Source of the DNA: an uncultured Pelagibacteraceae bacterium
GTDB lineage: Bacteria > Pseudomonadota > Alphaproteobacteria > Pelagibacterales > Pelagibacteraceae
Assembly: GCA_902612325.1 (NCBI GenBank)
Contig: CACMDB010000006.1
Span: forward strand, 1-64,000
Length of the DNA: 64,000 nt
Reading direction: 5' to 3'
The notes beneath the pieces are model-generated. The model was not told where the DNA came from. It searched no databases and worked only from the letters and a program-made list of their open reading frames with translations. The translations under genes and the position numbers were made by a program. Each line of letters begins with the position of its first letter. Positions within the stretch are counted from its first letter, which is position 1. Shown piece by piece: positions 48,784 to 58,244 of the stretch.

Positions 48784-49506
48784 TTATCTAAATTTTATAA
48801 GAGTTTTCAGTGCGCGAAATGCATCAATTAGCTTTATTTTTTTTCCTTCATCATAATTTCTTCCATTATAACTTATTGGAACTTCAAATATTTCATATCC
48901 TAAATTTGAGATCTTGGAAGTAACTTCTGGACAAAACGCAAAGTCATTTTCTTCTAAATCAATTAAGTCAAACACTTCCTTATGAAATACTTTATAACAA
49001 GTATGAGCATCTGTAAGATTTTGATTATTTAAAAAATTTGAAATAATGGTTAAAGAATGATTTCCAAAAATTCTTATTTTCGATGTAAATCCTGAGGTTT
49101 CGTATCTATTTTGATTTAATACTCTAGATCCATAAACAACTTTAGCCTTATTACTAAATATTGGCTCTAATAATTTATTATAATCATAAGGATCGTATTC
49201 CAAATCTGCATCTTGTATAATGATTATATCACCAGACAAAAAATTTTTTGCAGTTTTAATAGCAGCTCCTTTTCCCATATTTTTATCATGAAAAAAGGTT
49301 TGAAAATTTTTTTTTGAAACAAAATTTTCTTTAATCAATTCTTTTGTACCATCAGTTGAGCAATCATCAACTATTATTAACTCAAAAAAATCATAACCAT
49401 AATTTTTTAAACTTGATATAACTTTTTCTACTAAGTGTACTAATGTTTTTTTTTCATTAAAACACGGAATTATAATAGATAATTTAAATGATTTTTTATT
49501 ATTCAT
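48784..49506 (-). CDS. Family 2 glycosyltransferase (DPM1/GtrB-like)
   Basis: GT-A glycosyltransferase of 240 residues. It has LSIIIPCFNEKKTLVHLV (about 9-26), the acidic nucleotide-binding IIVDDCSTDGTKELI, the DXD-like IIIQDADLEYDPYDYNKLLEPI and KVVYGSRVLN. These features are typical of polyprenyl-phosphate hexose transferases of the DPM1 type, without a C-terminal membrane domain. The next upstream gene (49509) is a large membrane protein 2 bases away. It is the last polysaccharide gene before 5S rRNA. Sugar specificity is unknown. Confidence 0.85.
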   Translation of the reverse strand: MNNKKSFKLSIIIPCFNEKKTLVHLVEKVISSLKNYGYDFFELIIVDDCSTDGTKELIKENFVSKKNFQTFFHDKNMGKGAAIKTAKNFLSGDIIIIQDADLEYDPYDYNKLLEPIFSNKAKVVYGSRVLNQNRYETSGFTSKIRIFGNHSLTIISNFLNNQNLTDAHTCYKVFHKEVFDLIDLEENDFAFCPEVTSKISNLGYEIFEVPISYNGRNYDEGKKIKLIDAFRALKTLIKFR

Positions 49507-49508
49507 AA

Positions 49509-51161
49509 CTATTCTTTTAATTTTTTAATTATTAAATAACTATTTTTTTTCTTAACTTCTAACTTGTAATAAGAACAAATAAAGGGAGTATTCCAACAAA
49601 GTCTACCTTGCCAACTATTTATTGAATTTTTTTTTACGTCAGGACGATAAATCTTTATTATTTGGTTTAGATTTTTTTCATTTAATACATATTTGTTTTC
49701 TATTTTTTTTATACCAATAAAAATATCATCAGTTTCAACTAATCTTAAAATATTTTTTGAAAAATTAAAAAAAATGAAAATCATGGTAAAAAACAAGAAA
49801 ATTTTTTTTGAAAACTTTTTATTCATTAAATATCTTATCAAAACAACAAAGACTAGAGTTACAAATAAATGAGTTGCAAAACGATATACTGGAGAAAAAT
49901 TTAACCAAAATAAAAAACCAATAACTAAAAAAAAATATAGAATAAATTTTTCTTTAAATAAAAAACTACTTTTTTTCTTTTTTTTTAAAAAAATAAAAAA
50001 TAAAATTATTGGAAAAACAATTGTTAAGAGATGTTCTATTATTTCAACAAAATTTCTCTTTAACCAAAAAATTAGCCAATTAAAATTTTTTAAATATTCA
50101 TCTGGAGAATAAATTTCCTTTGCTACATGAAAATAGCTCTTGTTTACTAATTGAAGCTCATTTGATAATTTTAAATTTTCTTCATTAAACCAACTTACGT
50201 TAAGACATGTAAAGTTTGTTGGAAAAAAAAGACACCCACTATAAATAAATTGTTGTATCAAAAATATAATTACAAAAACATAAATAAAGCAAAATTTTAA
50301 ATTAAATACATAAGGATTTAAATTTTTAAAATTTTTAAAAAATAAATATGTAGGAAGTAAAATTAAAGGTAATGTGCTTAGTTTTATCAAAATTGAAAAA
50401 ACAGCAAATGCTGAGTTCAGAAAAAAATATTCTTTTTTTTCTTCAAAAAGATTTGCTTCTGAAAATTTGATAAAGTAATAAATTGATAATATGGAGAAAA
50501 TTATTGCAGGCAAATCAAAGCCAAATTCAGAAATTCTTGTAAATTTTAAAATAAAATAAAATAAAGTTATAATTAAAAAATAGTCACTATTTTCCACTTT
50601 ATTTTTTGAAATAACCTGACCAACTGAAAATGTTATGAAATTAAGAAATAATAGAAAAGTTGGTAAAGTCAAAAAATTAAAATTCTTATCACTTAAGAAA
50701 AATATGGAATATAAATTTAACCAAATAGAATTGTATACATAAGGTTTATCAATATTTGCAAATCCAAAGATTATTTTTTCCTCAATTAAACCTATTGCAT
50801 ATGGAAGATGATAATATCCGAAATCTTCATGATATTTTTGAGACAAATATATCGGTATTAGTAAAAGAATTATCACTACATAGTGAATATTTTTTACCTT
50901 TAAAAAACTAAAAAAGTTGATTTTATTATTACAGAAAAAGAACAGCAATCCAAGAGTAAAAATAATAACACTTAAAAATAGATTTATTTTAAAAAAGAAG
51001 TGAAAAAGAGTTATGATTGAGGAAATAATCAAATAACCTAACAAAACATTTAAAAAAAAATATTTATTTGAATTTGAGCTTAAAAGTTTACCAAAACCAG
51101 AAAATGAAATTGAGATCAAAACAATACTTACAATAAATATAAGTATTTGAAAAAAAATCAT
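49509..51161 (-). CDS. Large polytopic membrane protein, possible GT-C-type glycosyltransferase
   Basis: 550 residues with about twelve hydrophobic segments. The long first extracytoplasmic loop contains SQKYHEDFGYYHLPYAIGLIEE (about 108-129) with acidic residues, and the C-terminal soluble part (about 480-550) has RLCWNTPFICSYYKLEV. The arrangement (many helices, acidic loop, soluble tail) resembles GT-C sugar transferases such as the ArnT/PMT type, but I see no firm signature. It lies directly upstream of the DPM-like transferase, which would be a logical donor supplier. It could equally be an unrelated conserved SAR11 surface protein. Confidence 0.5.
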   Translation of the reverse strand: MIFFQILIFIVSIVLISISFSGFGKLLSSNSNKYFFLNVLLGYLIISSIITLFHFFFKINLFLSVIIFTLGLLFFFCNNKINFFSFLKVKNIHYVVIILLLIPIYLSQKYHEDFGYYHLPYAIGLIEEKIIFGFANIDKPYVYNSIWLNLYSIFFLSDKNFNFLTLPTFLLFLNFITFSVGQVISKNKVENSDYFLIITLFYFILKFTRISEFGFDLPAIIFSILSIYYFIKFSEANLFEEKKEYFFLNSAFAVFSILIKLSTLPLILLPTYLFFKNFKNLNPYVFNLKFCFIYVFVIIFLIQQFIYSGCLFFPTNFTCLNVSWFNEENLKLSNELQLVNKSYFHVAKEIYSPDEYLKNFNWLIFWLKRNFVEIIEHLLTIVFPIILFFIFLKKKKKSSFLFKEKFILYFFLVIGFLFWLNFSPVYRFATHLFVTLVFVVLIRYLMNKKFSKKIFLFFTMIFIFFNFSKNILRLVETDDIFIGIKKIENKYVLNEKNLNQIIKIYRPDVKKNSINSWQGRLCWNTPFICSYYKLEVKKKNSYLIIKKLKE

Positions 51162-51166
51162 AAATT

Positions 51167-52105
51167 TTACTTATGAGATCTCTTAAAATCCTCAATTATA
51201 TAATCAAGAGCTTTTGAAAAATTCATCTTTGATCTCCACCCATATAGATTTGCCAATGAAGTATTTAATTTTTTTCTTTTTACACCATCTAATTTTTTAT
51301 TGTTATCGAATTTTAATATAACATTTGGATCAATTTTACTTCTAATATATTTAGCATAATCTTTAATAGTCATTTCCACTGGTGAACCAATATTCACCAA
51401 GGGTTTTTTAATCCTTTTTTTCAAAAAAAATTCACAAGCATCAGCTAACTCATCAACGTACAGAATCTCTCTTAAAGGTTTACCAGTCCCCCATAATTTA
51501 ACAATTTTTTTACCTTTTTTTTCACTGGCAAGATGGATCTTTTTTATTATAGCTGGTAAAAAATGTGAGTTTTCTAAATTATAATTGTCATTAGGACCAA
51601 ACAAATTACACGGCATCAAACAAATATAGTCTGTTTTGTATTGTTTATTAAAAGACTCGATCATTTTTATTCCTGCTATTTTAGCTATTGCATAACTTTC
51701 ATTAGTTTCCTCTAATTTACCAGTCATAATTTGGCTTTCCTTAATTGGTTTTTTTAAATTTTTTGGATAGATACAGCTGGAACCAAATAAAATTAATTTT
51801 TTAACCTTATAAAGATGACTCGAAGAAATTAAGTTTGTTTGAATTTCCAAATTATCACTTAAAAAATTTGCTGGATATTTAATATTAGCTTTAATGCCAC
51901 CAACTTTTGCAGCCGCAATAATAACTGCATGAGGTTTTTTTTTTTTAAAAAATTTTTTTACACCTATCTGGTCTCTAAGATCTAATTTTTTCTTATTAAT
52001 TGTAATTAATTTTTTATAACCCTTTTTTTTTAATACTCTTAATATAGCCGACCCAAGCATTCCGTTGTGACCAGCAATAAATATTTTACTATTAATATTT
52101 ATCAT
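51167..52105 (-). CDS. fcl: GDP-L-fucose synthase
   Basis: Epimerase-reductase converting GDP-4-keto-6-deoxymannose to GDP-L-fucose. I start at the ATG at 52105 (protein MININSKIFIAGHNG), although the frame is open to 52150; this gives 312 residues, the usual length. Motifs are IFIAGHNGMLGSAI, AAKVGGIKANIKYPANFLSDN, LFGSSCIYPK, the catalytic YAIAKIAGIKMIE (Tyr and Lys), MPCNLFGPNDNYNLENSHFLPA and LWGTGKPLREILYVDEL. It overlaps the gmd end by 14 bases, and the gmd-fcl pair is a standard GDP-fucose module. Confidence 0.93.
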   Translation of the reverse strand: MININSKIFIAGHNGMLGSAILRVLKKKGYKKLITINKKKLDLRDQIGVKKFFKKKKPHAVIIAAAKVGGIKANIKYPANFLSDNLEIQTNLISSSHLYKVKKLILFGSSCIYPKNLKKPIKESQIMTGKLEETNESYAIAKIAGIKMIESFNKQYKTDYICLMPCNLFGPNDNYNLENSHFLPAIIKKIHLASEKKGKKIVKLWGTGKPLREILYVDELADACEFFLKKRIKKPLVNIGSPVEMTIKDYAKYIRSKIDPNVILKFDNNKKLDGVKRKKLNTSLANLYGWRSKMNFSKALDYIIEDFKRSHK

Positions 52106-53135
52106 TATTATTTTCTTCCTCGTACGCAACCATTTCTTCAATAAGATCATCTATTGTCATTTTCGGATACCAATTAAGTAATTTTTTAGCTTTTGATGCA
52201 TTTCCTTTTAAGTAGTCAACTTCTAATGGCCTAAAATATCTCTTTCTGCATTCAACTATAACTTTTTTATTTTCCGTATTAACCCCTTTTTCATTAATAC
52301 CTTTTCCAATCCATTCTAGTTTAAATCCAATTTTCTTCGCAGCTCTATTAACAAAATCTTTAATTGTAAAGGTTTTGCCAGTTCCAATTACATAATCATT
52401 GGGTTTATTTTGTTGTAACATTTTCCACATTGCCTCAACATAATCTTTTGCATGACCCCAATCTCTTTTTGAATATAAATTTCCTAAAAAAAGTTTTTTT
52501 TGATTGCCCTTTTTGATTTTTACTAAAGCTTGAATAATTTTTTTTGTTACAAATGTTTCTCCTCTAATAGGGCTTTCGTGATTAAATAAAATACCATTAC
52601 AAGCGAAAATACCATATGCCTCTCTATAATTTTTCGTAATCCAATGAGCAAAACATTTTGAAACCCCGTATGGACTTACAGGATGAAAAGGTGTTTTTTC
52701 ATTTTGAAATTTACCTTTAGTTCTACCAAACATTTCCGATGTACCAGCTTGATAAAATTTTATTTTTTTTTCTAAATTTAAACTCTTTATTGCCTCTAAT
52801 ATTCTTAGAGTGCCAAGGCCATTCACTTCGGCAGAATATTCTGGAACCTCAAAAGAAACCTTTACATGGGATTGTGCAGCGAGATTATATATTTCATTTG
52901 GTTTTACATTTTTGATTAAGTTCAATATTGATGATGCATCAGTCAAATCACCATAAAAAATTTTAAAATTCGATTTATAATTTATGTCCTTATAGATATC
53001 ATCTATTCTTTGGGTATTAATTAAAGAGGATCGTCTTTTTACTCCATAAACTTTATATCTCTTTTTTAATAAAAATTTTGATAAATAAGCACCGTCTTGA
53101 CCAGTGACTCCAAATATCAATGCTGTTTTTTTCAT
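52092..53135 (-). CDS. gmd: GDP-mannose 4,6-dehydratase
   Basis: First committed enzyme from GDP-mannose to GDP-4-keto-6-deoxymannose. The 347 residues show the fingerprint FGVTGQDGAYLSKFLLKKRYKVYGVKRRSSL, the loop YGDLTDASSI, NLAAQSHVKVSFE, the active site GTSEMFGR and VSPYGVSKCFAHW (Tyr and Lys about 157 and 161), and FNHESPIRGETFVTKKI. It is the first gene of a short gmd-fcl pair, with a 70-base upstream gap and a possible promoter at 53183-53188. Confidence 0.95.
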   Translation of the reverse strand: MKKTALIFGVTGQDGAYLSKFLLKKRYKVYGVKRRSSLINTQRIDDIYKDINYKSNFKIFYGDLTDASSILNLIKNVKPNEIYNLAAQSHVKVSFEVPEYSAEVNGLGTLRILEAIKSLNLEKKIKFYQAGTSEMFGRTKGKFQNEKTPFHPVSPYGVSKCFAHWITKNYREAYGIFACNGILFNHESPIRGETFVTKKIIQALVKIKKGNQKKLFLGNLYSKRDWGHAKDYVEAMWKMLQQNKPNDYVIGTGKTFTIKDFVNRAAKKIGFKLEWIGKGINEKGVNTENKKVIVECRKRYFRPLEVDYLKGNASKAKKLLNWYPKMTIDDLIEEMVAYEEENNNDKY

Positions 53136-53182
53136 TTAAATCTATTTGTTAATAATTAAAATTAATTGTAAGTATATAGTAT

Positions 53183-53188
53183 AGTCAA
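53183..53188 (-). promoter_or_regulatory. Possible -35 element before gmd
   Basis: TTGACT on the minus strand, about 50 bases before the gmd start, in the 70-base gap to the WecG-like gene. A clean -10 at 16-18 bases is not evident (TAATTT at 18, weak), so this is only suggestive. The gap is one of the few in the island long enough for a promoter. Confidence 0.25.
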
Positions 53189-53205
53189 GACCCTAATTCT
53201 AGAAT

Positions 53206-53937
53206 TTAGTTAATAATTACAATTTTATTATAAATCACCATTGGAACTAATTTAAGACTATGAAAATACCTTTTTAAAAAAATCAAAGGATTAAATATCA
53301 ACCTTACAAACCATCCGAGATATAATTGATCTATCAAAATATTTATAGGTGCTTGATCTTTTGTGAAAAAAGAAATAGCTGCACCAGTGCATAGTATTGT
53401 GCTTTTAATCTTTAAATTTTTTTTCAAATATAGTCCTAAAATTTCTTGTTTTCCCCCACCTATGTTTGTGAGTATAAAATCAGGTTTAGCTTTTTGAATT
53501 TTTATCAAAAGTTTTTTGTCTGATATATTTTTTGTATCATATTTAGGCGCAAGGTAATTATGTATTTTTTCTACACCAAAACTTTTTAATAAATTCTTAT
53601 TAGATTTTGAAAATTTAATATTTGGATCAATACAAAAAACTGATTTCTTTTTATTTTTTTTTAGATAATCAAAAAATAAATTTAAAAATTTATAACCTGA
53701 AAACTTTGATACACTTATGTTTTTAAGGACTTTTAATAATAATACAAAAAAACCACTATCAAAAAAAGCATAATCAGCTTTTCTTAGAGAATTGTAATAT
53801 TTACTCGACTCCTCAATAGATGCTAATGCAGGGCCTGCAGGAAAAACAAACAGCCCTTTTCTGATAATAAATTTATCAAAATTTTTAGTATTAATATTGT
53901 AAAATTTGATGTTTTTAAAAATTATTTTTTTAATCAT
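53206..53937 (-). CDS. WecG/TagA/CpsF-family glycosyltransferase
   Basis: 243-residue relative of WecG, TagA and CpsF, which add the second sugar to an undecaprenyl-linked unit. Seen are VFPAGPALASIEES with KADYAFFDSGFFVLLL, FLTNIGGGKQEI (compare VGLGAPKQE of the family; about 158-168 as ILTNIGGGKQEI), STILCTGAAISFF and the C-terminal QLYLGWFVRLIFNPLIFLKR. The motifs are degenerate but in the right order. It lies alone between two short gaps. Donor sugar unknown. Confidence 0.78.
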   Translation of the reverse strand: MIKKIIFKNIKFYNINTKNFDKFIIRKGLFVFPAGPALASIEESSKYYNSLRKADYAFFDSGFFVLLLKVLKNISVSKFSGYKFLNLFFDYLKKNKKKSVFCIDPNIKFSKSNKNLLKSFGVEKIHNYLAPKYDTKNISDKKLLIKIQKAKPDFILTNIGGGKQEILGLYLKKNLKIKSTILCTGAAISFFTKDQAPINILIDQLYLGWFVRLIFNPLIFLKRYFHSLKLVPMVIYNKIVIIN

Positions 53938-53994
53938 TTCTCATCAATTATTCAAAAATATCAGACCAATATTTAATTTTAAATTGAAAAATAT

Positions 53995-55005
53995 TTAAGA
54001 TTTCGTAAATCTACTTATGTTTGAACCATGTTTATTAATTTCAATATTCATCCAATCATAAGTTTTCTTTAGGCCATCTTTTAATTTTATTTTATAACTC
54101 CAATTTAAAACTTTTTTTACTAGTTCATTATTACTAGATCTACCTCTTACTCCTTTTGGTTTATCTAACTGATAATCCCGTTTTAGTTTTTTTATATTTG
54201 AAATATCCTCAATTATATCTATCATTTGGTTGATTGATACTTGTTCATCACTACCAATGTTAACAGGCTCAGAGTAGTCGGATTCGAATAATCTTAAAGT
54301 TCCCTCAACACAATCATCGATGAATAAGAAACTTCTTGTTTGTTTTCCATCCCCCCAAACTTCAATTTCATCGTGATCATTTTTTTTTGCATAAATGATC
54401 TTTCTACATAAAGCTGCTGGTGCTTTTTCTCTACCACCATCATAAGTTCCATAGGGACCGTATATGTTATGATATCTTGCAATCCTCACCTCAATTCCAT
54501 AATCCTCCATAAAATGTCTACACATACGTTCACTAAACAATTTTTCCCAACCATAACCGTCTTCTGGATCTGCTGGATAAGCATCGTTTTCTTTTAATCC
54601 ATCAATAAATACATCTTGCTGTTTAGTTTTATTGTATGCACAAGCACTTGAGGAAAAAAAATATCTTTGAATTTTGTTTTCTTTGCAAGCAATAAGTAAA
54701 TTTGTGTTTATTAAAACAGATTGCATGCATTCGGCTTTATTATTTTCTATAAAACCCATACCTCCCATGTTGCATGCCATATTAAAAACATAGTCAATAT
54801 TTTTTGTAACTTTTCTACAATTATTAATCTCTTTCATATCCATCGAGTAATAATTTTTTACATTATCGTAATCCTGAAACCAATATTCTTTTGGTTTAAT
54901 ATCTACTGCTACAATAGAATTATCATCTCTTAACAATCTTTTAACTAAATGACCACCTATAAAGCCACCAGCACCAACAATCAAAATTTTTTTATTTTTA
55001 ATCAT
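53995..55005 (-). CDS. GDP-mannose 3,5-epimerase-like enzyme
   Basis: Extended SDR of 336 residues closely resembling plant GDP-mannose 3,5-epimerase. Present are LIVGAGGFIGGHLVKRL, NMACNMGGMGFIENNKAE, FSSSACAYN with the catalytic Cys region, the active-site YGWEKLFSERMCRHF (Tyr and Lys), ARYHNIYGPYGTYDGGREKAPAALCRK (second catalytic residues about 200-210), RSFLFIDDCVEGTLRL and VNIGSDEQVSINQM. The enzyme would give GDP-L-galactose or GDP-L-gulose from GDP-mannose. Its neighbours gmd and fcl share the donor. The sequence is much closer to GME than to general UDP-sugar epimerases. Confidence 0.85.
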   Translation of the reverse strand: MIKNKKILIVGAGGFIGGHLVKRLLRDDNSIVAVDIKPKEYWFQDYDNVKNYYSMDMKEINNCRKVTKNIDYVFNMACNMGGMGFIENNKAECMQSVLINTNLLIACKENKIQRYFFSSSACAYNKTKQQDVFIDGLKENDAYPADPEDGYGWEKLFSERMCRHFMEDYGIEVRIARYHNIYGPYGTYDGGREKAPAALCRKIIYAKKNDHDEIEVWGDGKQTRSFLFIDDCVEGTLRLFESDYSEPVNIGSDEQVSINQMIDIIEDISNIKKLKRDYQLDKPKGVRGRSSNNELVKKVLNWSYKIKLKDGLKKTYDWMNIEINKHGSNISRFTKS

Positions 55006-55018
55006 AATAAAATATTTC

Positions 55019-56023
55019 TCATTTGATTTTTAAAAATTTAATAAAAATAGTGTAAATTATAATGAATAAAGAAAAAATTAAAAAAGAGTTCAGTCTAAAA
55101 ATTATAAATAAAAGAATTGGTAAAATAGTAAGAGAAATCAGGATTATATTAGAAAATAATAAAGAGAATCTATTTATCAAAAGGTGATGAATATGATTTC
55201 TATCACCTAAAAATGGATTTTTTGAATTTAAAGATCTAGTGATTGTTAGTCTCAACAAATCGACACCAGGGAATAACAATAAGAAAAAAATTTCGTCTGC
55301 ATAAATAATATTTTTTTGAACGTTGTATTCATAAATTAAGGATATTGATAAAATAATAGTTATCAAATAAATTCCACTATCACCTAAAAAAAGTAAATTT
55401 TTCAAATTAAGAATCATAACCATCAAAATTAATATAATACAAATTAAATAAAAAAAATTTACATCACTTTTAATAAGTAAATAGGAAAAAAAAAATAAAA
55501 AAATTAAACATGATTGACCATTGATGCCATCATAAAAATTTAATGCATTAATTAAAATCAAAATAGAAAAGATTGTAAAAAAAATTGATGCGTTTCCTAA
55601 AAAAATTCTTTTTTCTAAAAAAGATAAACTAAAATTTGAGATGGTTAAATTTTCATTAAAAAAAATTACGATAAATATAATTAATATTGAAATTAATAAT
55701 TTTTTAAAAGGAGATAAATGAAATTTATCATCATAAAGACCCAAAAAAAAGTAACTATAAATTAAAATCAAAAGTGAAAATAACTCAAAATTATTAAAAT
55801 AATTTATATTGAGCGATAAGAATCTCTCTTGAAAAAAAATTTGATAAAAAAATATGGTTGAAAAATTTAATATCAAAATTAAACCACCAATTAAAGGTAC
55901 CTTTGCTTTGTGGATTTTTAATTTTCCATCTGGATGATCATAAATATTTAATATTTTGGAAATTTTCTTGAGATTTATTAAAATTATTAAATTCAATATT
56001 AGTAAAAAAAAAATAAATATCAT
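55019..56023 (-). CDS. Undecaprenyl-phosphate sugar-1-phosphate transferase (WecA/MraY family)
   Basis: Initiates glycan assembly by moving a HexNAc-1-phosphate onto undecaprenyl phosphate. The 334 residues have about ten membrane helices. Diagnostic cytoplasmic loops are HKAKVPLIGGLILI, LGLYDDKFHLSPFKKL with the DD motif, NALNFYDGINGQ with the catalytic Asp, LLFLGDSGIYLI and the HIHHLL motif RNHIHHLLINRF (as in WecA and related). The active-site residues are intact. It overlaps the following Wzy/WaaL-like gene by 4 bases. This is the only initiating transferase in the visible island. Confidence 0.9.
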   Translation of the reverse strand: MIFIFFLLILNLIILINLKKISKILNIYDHPDGKLKIHKAKVPLIGGLILILNFSTIFFYQIFFQERFLSLNINYFNNFELFSLLILIYSYFFLGLYDDKFHLSPFKKLLISILIIFIVIFFNENLTISNFSLSFLEKRIFLGNASIFFTIFSILILINALNFYDGINGQSCLIFLFFFSYLLIKSDVNFFYLICIILILMVMILNLKNLLFLGDSGIYLITIILSISLIYEYNVQKNIIYADEIFFLLLFPGVDLLRLTITRSLNSKNPFLGDRNHIHHLLINRFSLLFSNIILISLTILPILLFIIFRLNSFLIFSLFIIIYTIFIKFLKIK

Positions 56024-57321
56024 GAATTAAAAACTTGTTTATATGAGAACATGTAGAATCCAATATAAAAATAATTTGTAATAGATATCCAATTATTAAA
56101 AAAGTTTCCATTAGGAACAAAAGGAAAAAAATTCACAATTAAACCTACAGAAATTATTAAAAAGCAATTCTTTTTAACAACAGGATTATTTATATTATAT
56201 ACTTTGAGTAATTTAAAAATTACAAAAACCAAACCAAATAAATAAAATATTAAGCCTATCAAACCCGTCTCTAAAATAATTTGTATTAAAAAGTTATGAG
56301 GATGGGTTGAGCACACTCCTTTTGGAGGATTGTAGTCTACACTTCTACAGTAGTGTCTAAAACCTTTTGGACCTATTCCCCAAACAGGATCTTTTTTAAA
56401 TAATTCGTAAGAAAGAATATAATGTCCTTCATGATTAGATGAAAAAATCTTAATTTCTTTTTTCAATTCCTTTTTTTTTGTATCTTTTTTTTCTTCAAGA
56501 ACTTGTTCTGTTTTATTTAAAAAAGAATTATTTGTAATTTGATTAAAAGTCTTGATGAATATTTTATTACCTGGTTTAAATTTTCCAAATTCAAATGTAT
56601 GCACAACAAGAATAAATATAATCAAAAAAAATGAGCTTAAGTAAAAAATATTTCTCAATTCTTTTACCAATGTAATTACTAATAAAATAAATATTAACAT
56701 TAAAAAAAAGGGTGTTCTTGCGCCAGCAAGAAAAATGACACTGAAGTAAAAACCAAGAAAAAATATTAAAAAAATAAAGTATTTATTTATTTTTATATTT
56801 GAGTAGAAAAATAGAAAAAGAATAAAAGGTAACAATTTTATAAGAAAAGAGCCTAATATTTGCTCAAAGCCAAAAATGCTTGTTATTGTTGCTTCTATAA
56901 TTTCAATTCCAAATATATTTTTTCCACTCAAAAACTGTAAATAACTATCAATAAAAATTAAAGTGCTTAGCCCCAAAATTAAAAGTAAAATATTTTTTTT
57001 ATCTTTATCAGAAGCATCTTTGTAAAAATCTAATATAAAATAAATAGATAAAGAGAGTAGACAAAATCTAAAAAATATATATGAAGAAAATCTTAGATTA
57101 TCATCTATTTGGAAAAATGCATTTACAGCAACATAGAACGAAAATAATATCAAAAATAAAAACTTAAAATCTTTAAAATAATCTATATCTCTGTTCTTGT
57201 AAAAAAAAAATAAAGTTAAAAATAATACAGATAACTCAATGACAGCAATACCAGGAATTAACATAAAGGGTGTAAGAAATAGCAAATATAAAAAAAAATT
57301 GTTTTTAATTGAATCTATCAT
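56020..57321 (-). CDS. O-antigen polymerase/ligase (Wzy/WaaL family)
   Basis: 433 residues with about twelve helices and a long extracytoplasmic loop (about 255-350). The loop holds NHEGHYILSYELFKKDPVWGIGPKGFRHYC and THPHNFLIQIILETGLIGLI (His-Pro-His), both typical of the Wzy_C/WaaL (O-antigen ligase) domain. The family includes polymerases that join repeat units and ligases that transfer the glycan to lipid A; the two cannot be told apart here. It overlaps the WecA-like gene by 4 bases, consistent with a shared polysaccharide pathway. Confidence 0.85.
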   Translation of the reverse strand: MIDSIKNNFFLYLLFLTPFMLIPGIAVIELSVLFLTLFFFYKNRDIDYFKDFKFLFLILFSFYVAVNAFFQIDDNLRFSSYIFFRFCLLSLSIYFILDFYKDASDKDKKNILLLILGLSTLIFIDSYLQFLSGKNIFGIEIIEATITSIFGFEQILGSFLIKLLPFILFLFFYSNIKINKYFIFLIFFLGFYFSVIFLAGARTPFFLMLIFILLVITLVKELRNIFYLSSFFLIIFILVVHTFEFGKFKPGNKIFIKTFNQITNNSFLNKTEQVLEEKKDTKKKELKKEIKIFSSNHEGHYILSYELFKKDPVWGIGPKGFRHYCRSVDYNPPKGVCSTHPHNFLIQIILETGLIGLIFYLFGLVFVIFKLLKVYNINNPVVKKNCFLIISVGLIVNFFPFVPNGNFFNNWISITNYFYIGFYMFSYKQVFNS

Positions 57322-57356
57322 TTAAAATTTCTTTAGTTTACAATAATACTTTTTAA

Positions 57357-58244
57357 TCATTTTTTTAATAACTTGATAAATTTTTTTGGAAGCATAAAAC
57401 CAATAATAAATTTTAGCATTTGAATTGTATTAGGATATTCAAATATTTTCTTTATTAAAAAAAAATTTTTTTTTTTATTTAAAAGTAAATGGTTTATTTC
57501 AAGAAAGAGTAACCTATTTTTAAAAAACGTTTTATTTTTTCTAAAATCTGCATTTTCTGAGTTTAGCTGGCTTTGATACCAGTAGAGATATTCCTCAAAA
57601 AAAATATTTGTATTTTCTTTAGAAAAGTTATTTTGATGAATTCTGTAATAAATCAAAGGCGTATCAAATGCGTGAAAATTAAAAGATCTTGATGCCCTCA
57701 TAATTAAATCAAAATCTCCAATTATATTAAATTTAGAATTAAACTTTCCAATTATATCAAAAACATCTCGACGAATAATTAAACCACTTATTATAATTGA
57801 ATAATCTTTGGCAAGATCGTTATATATTTTTCCATTTGGTAAAATATAATTTTTATATTTTTTATATTTTCCATTTTTTTCATAAAACATAAAAGCATTA
57901 TTATAAAAAATTTGATATTGAGTGTTATCAAAATCTTTTTCTCGACTATTGAGGTAATCTGGATCCCACCAGTCATCAACATCTAAAAAAGCAATTAAAT
58001 CTCCTGAGGATTTATTTATAGCTTCATTTCTTGCTTCATAGAGAGGTAATTTTTTTTGACTTGAAAATAATCGAATCCTATCATCCTTAATATTTTTAAC
58101 AATATCTCTACTATTATCTGTTGATAAATTATCGAAAAAAATTATCTCAAAATTTGAATACTTTTGATTAATTATACTTTTCAAACATTTTTCTAAATAT
58201 TTTTCTCCATTAAAACAATTTACAATTACACTTATTTTTTTCAT
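57357..58244 (-). CDS. Family 2 glycosyltransferase
   Basis: 295-residue GT-A transferase. Motifs: ISVIVNCFNGEKYLEKCL (about 4-21), IIFFDNLSTDNSRDIV, NEAINKSSGDLIAFLDVDDWWDPDYL with the DXD-like element (about 73-98), and IGDFDLIMRASR in the acceptor domain. These are the signatures of processive-like bacterial family 2 transferases for LPS and capsule. No membrane helices. It overlaps the next epimerase gene's stop by 4 bases. Sugar specificity unknown. Confidence 0.88.
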   Translation of the reverse strand: MKKISVIVNCFNGEKYLEKCLKSIINQKYSNFEIIFFDNLSTDNSRDIVKNIKDDRIRLFSSQKKLPLYEARNEAINKSSGDLIAFLDVDDWWDPDYLNSREKDFDNTQYQIFYNNAFMFYEKNGKYKKYKNYILPNGKIYNDLAKDYSIIISGLIIRRDVFDIIGKFNSKFNIIGDFDLIMRASRSFNFHAFDTPLIYYRIHQNNFSKENTNIFFEEYLYWYQSQLNSENADFRKNKTFFKNRLLFLEINHLLLNKKKNFFLIKKIFEYPNTIQMLKFIIGFMLPKKFIKLLKK

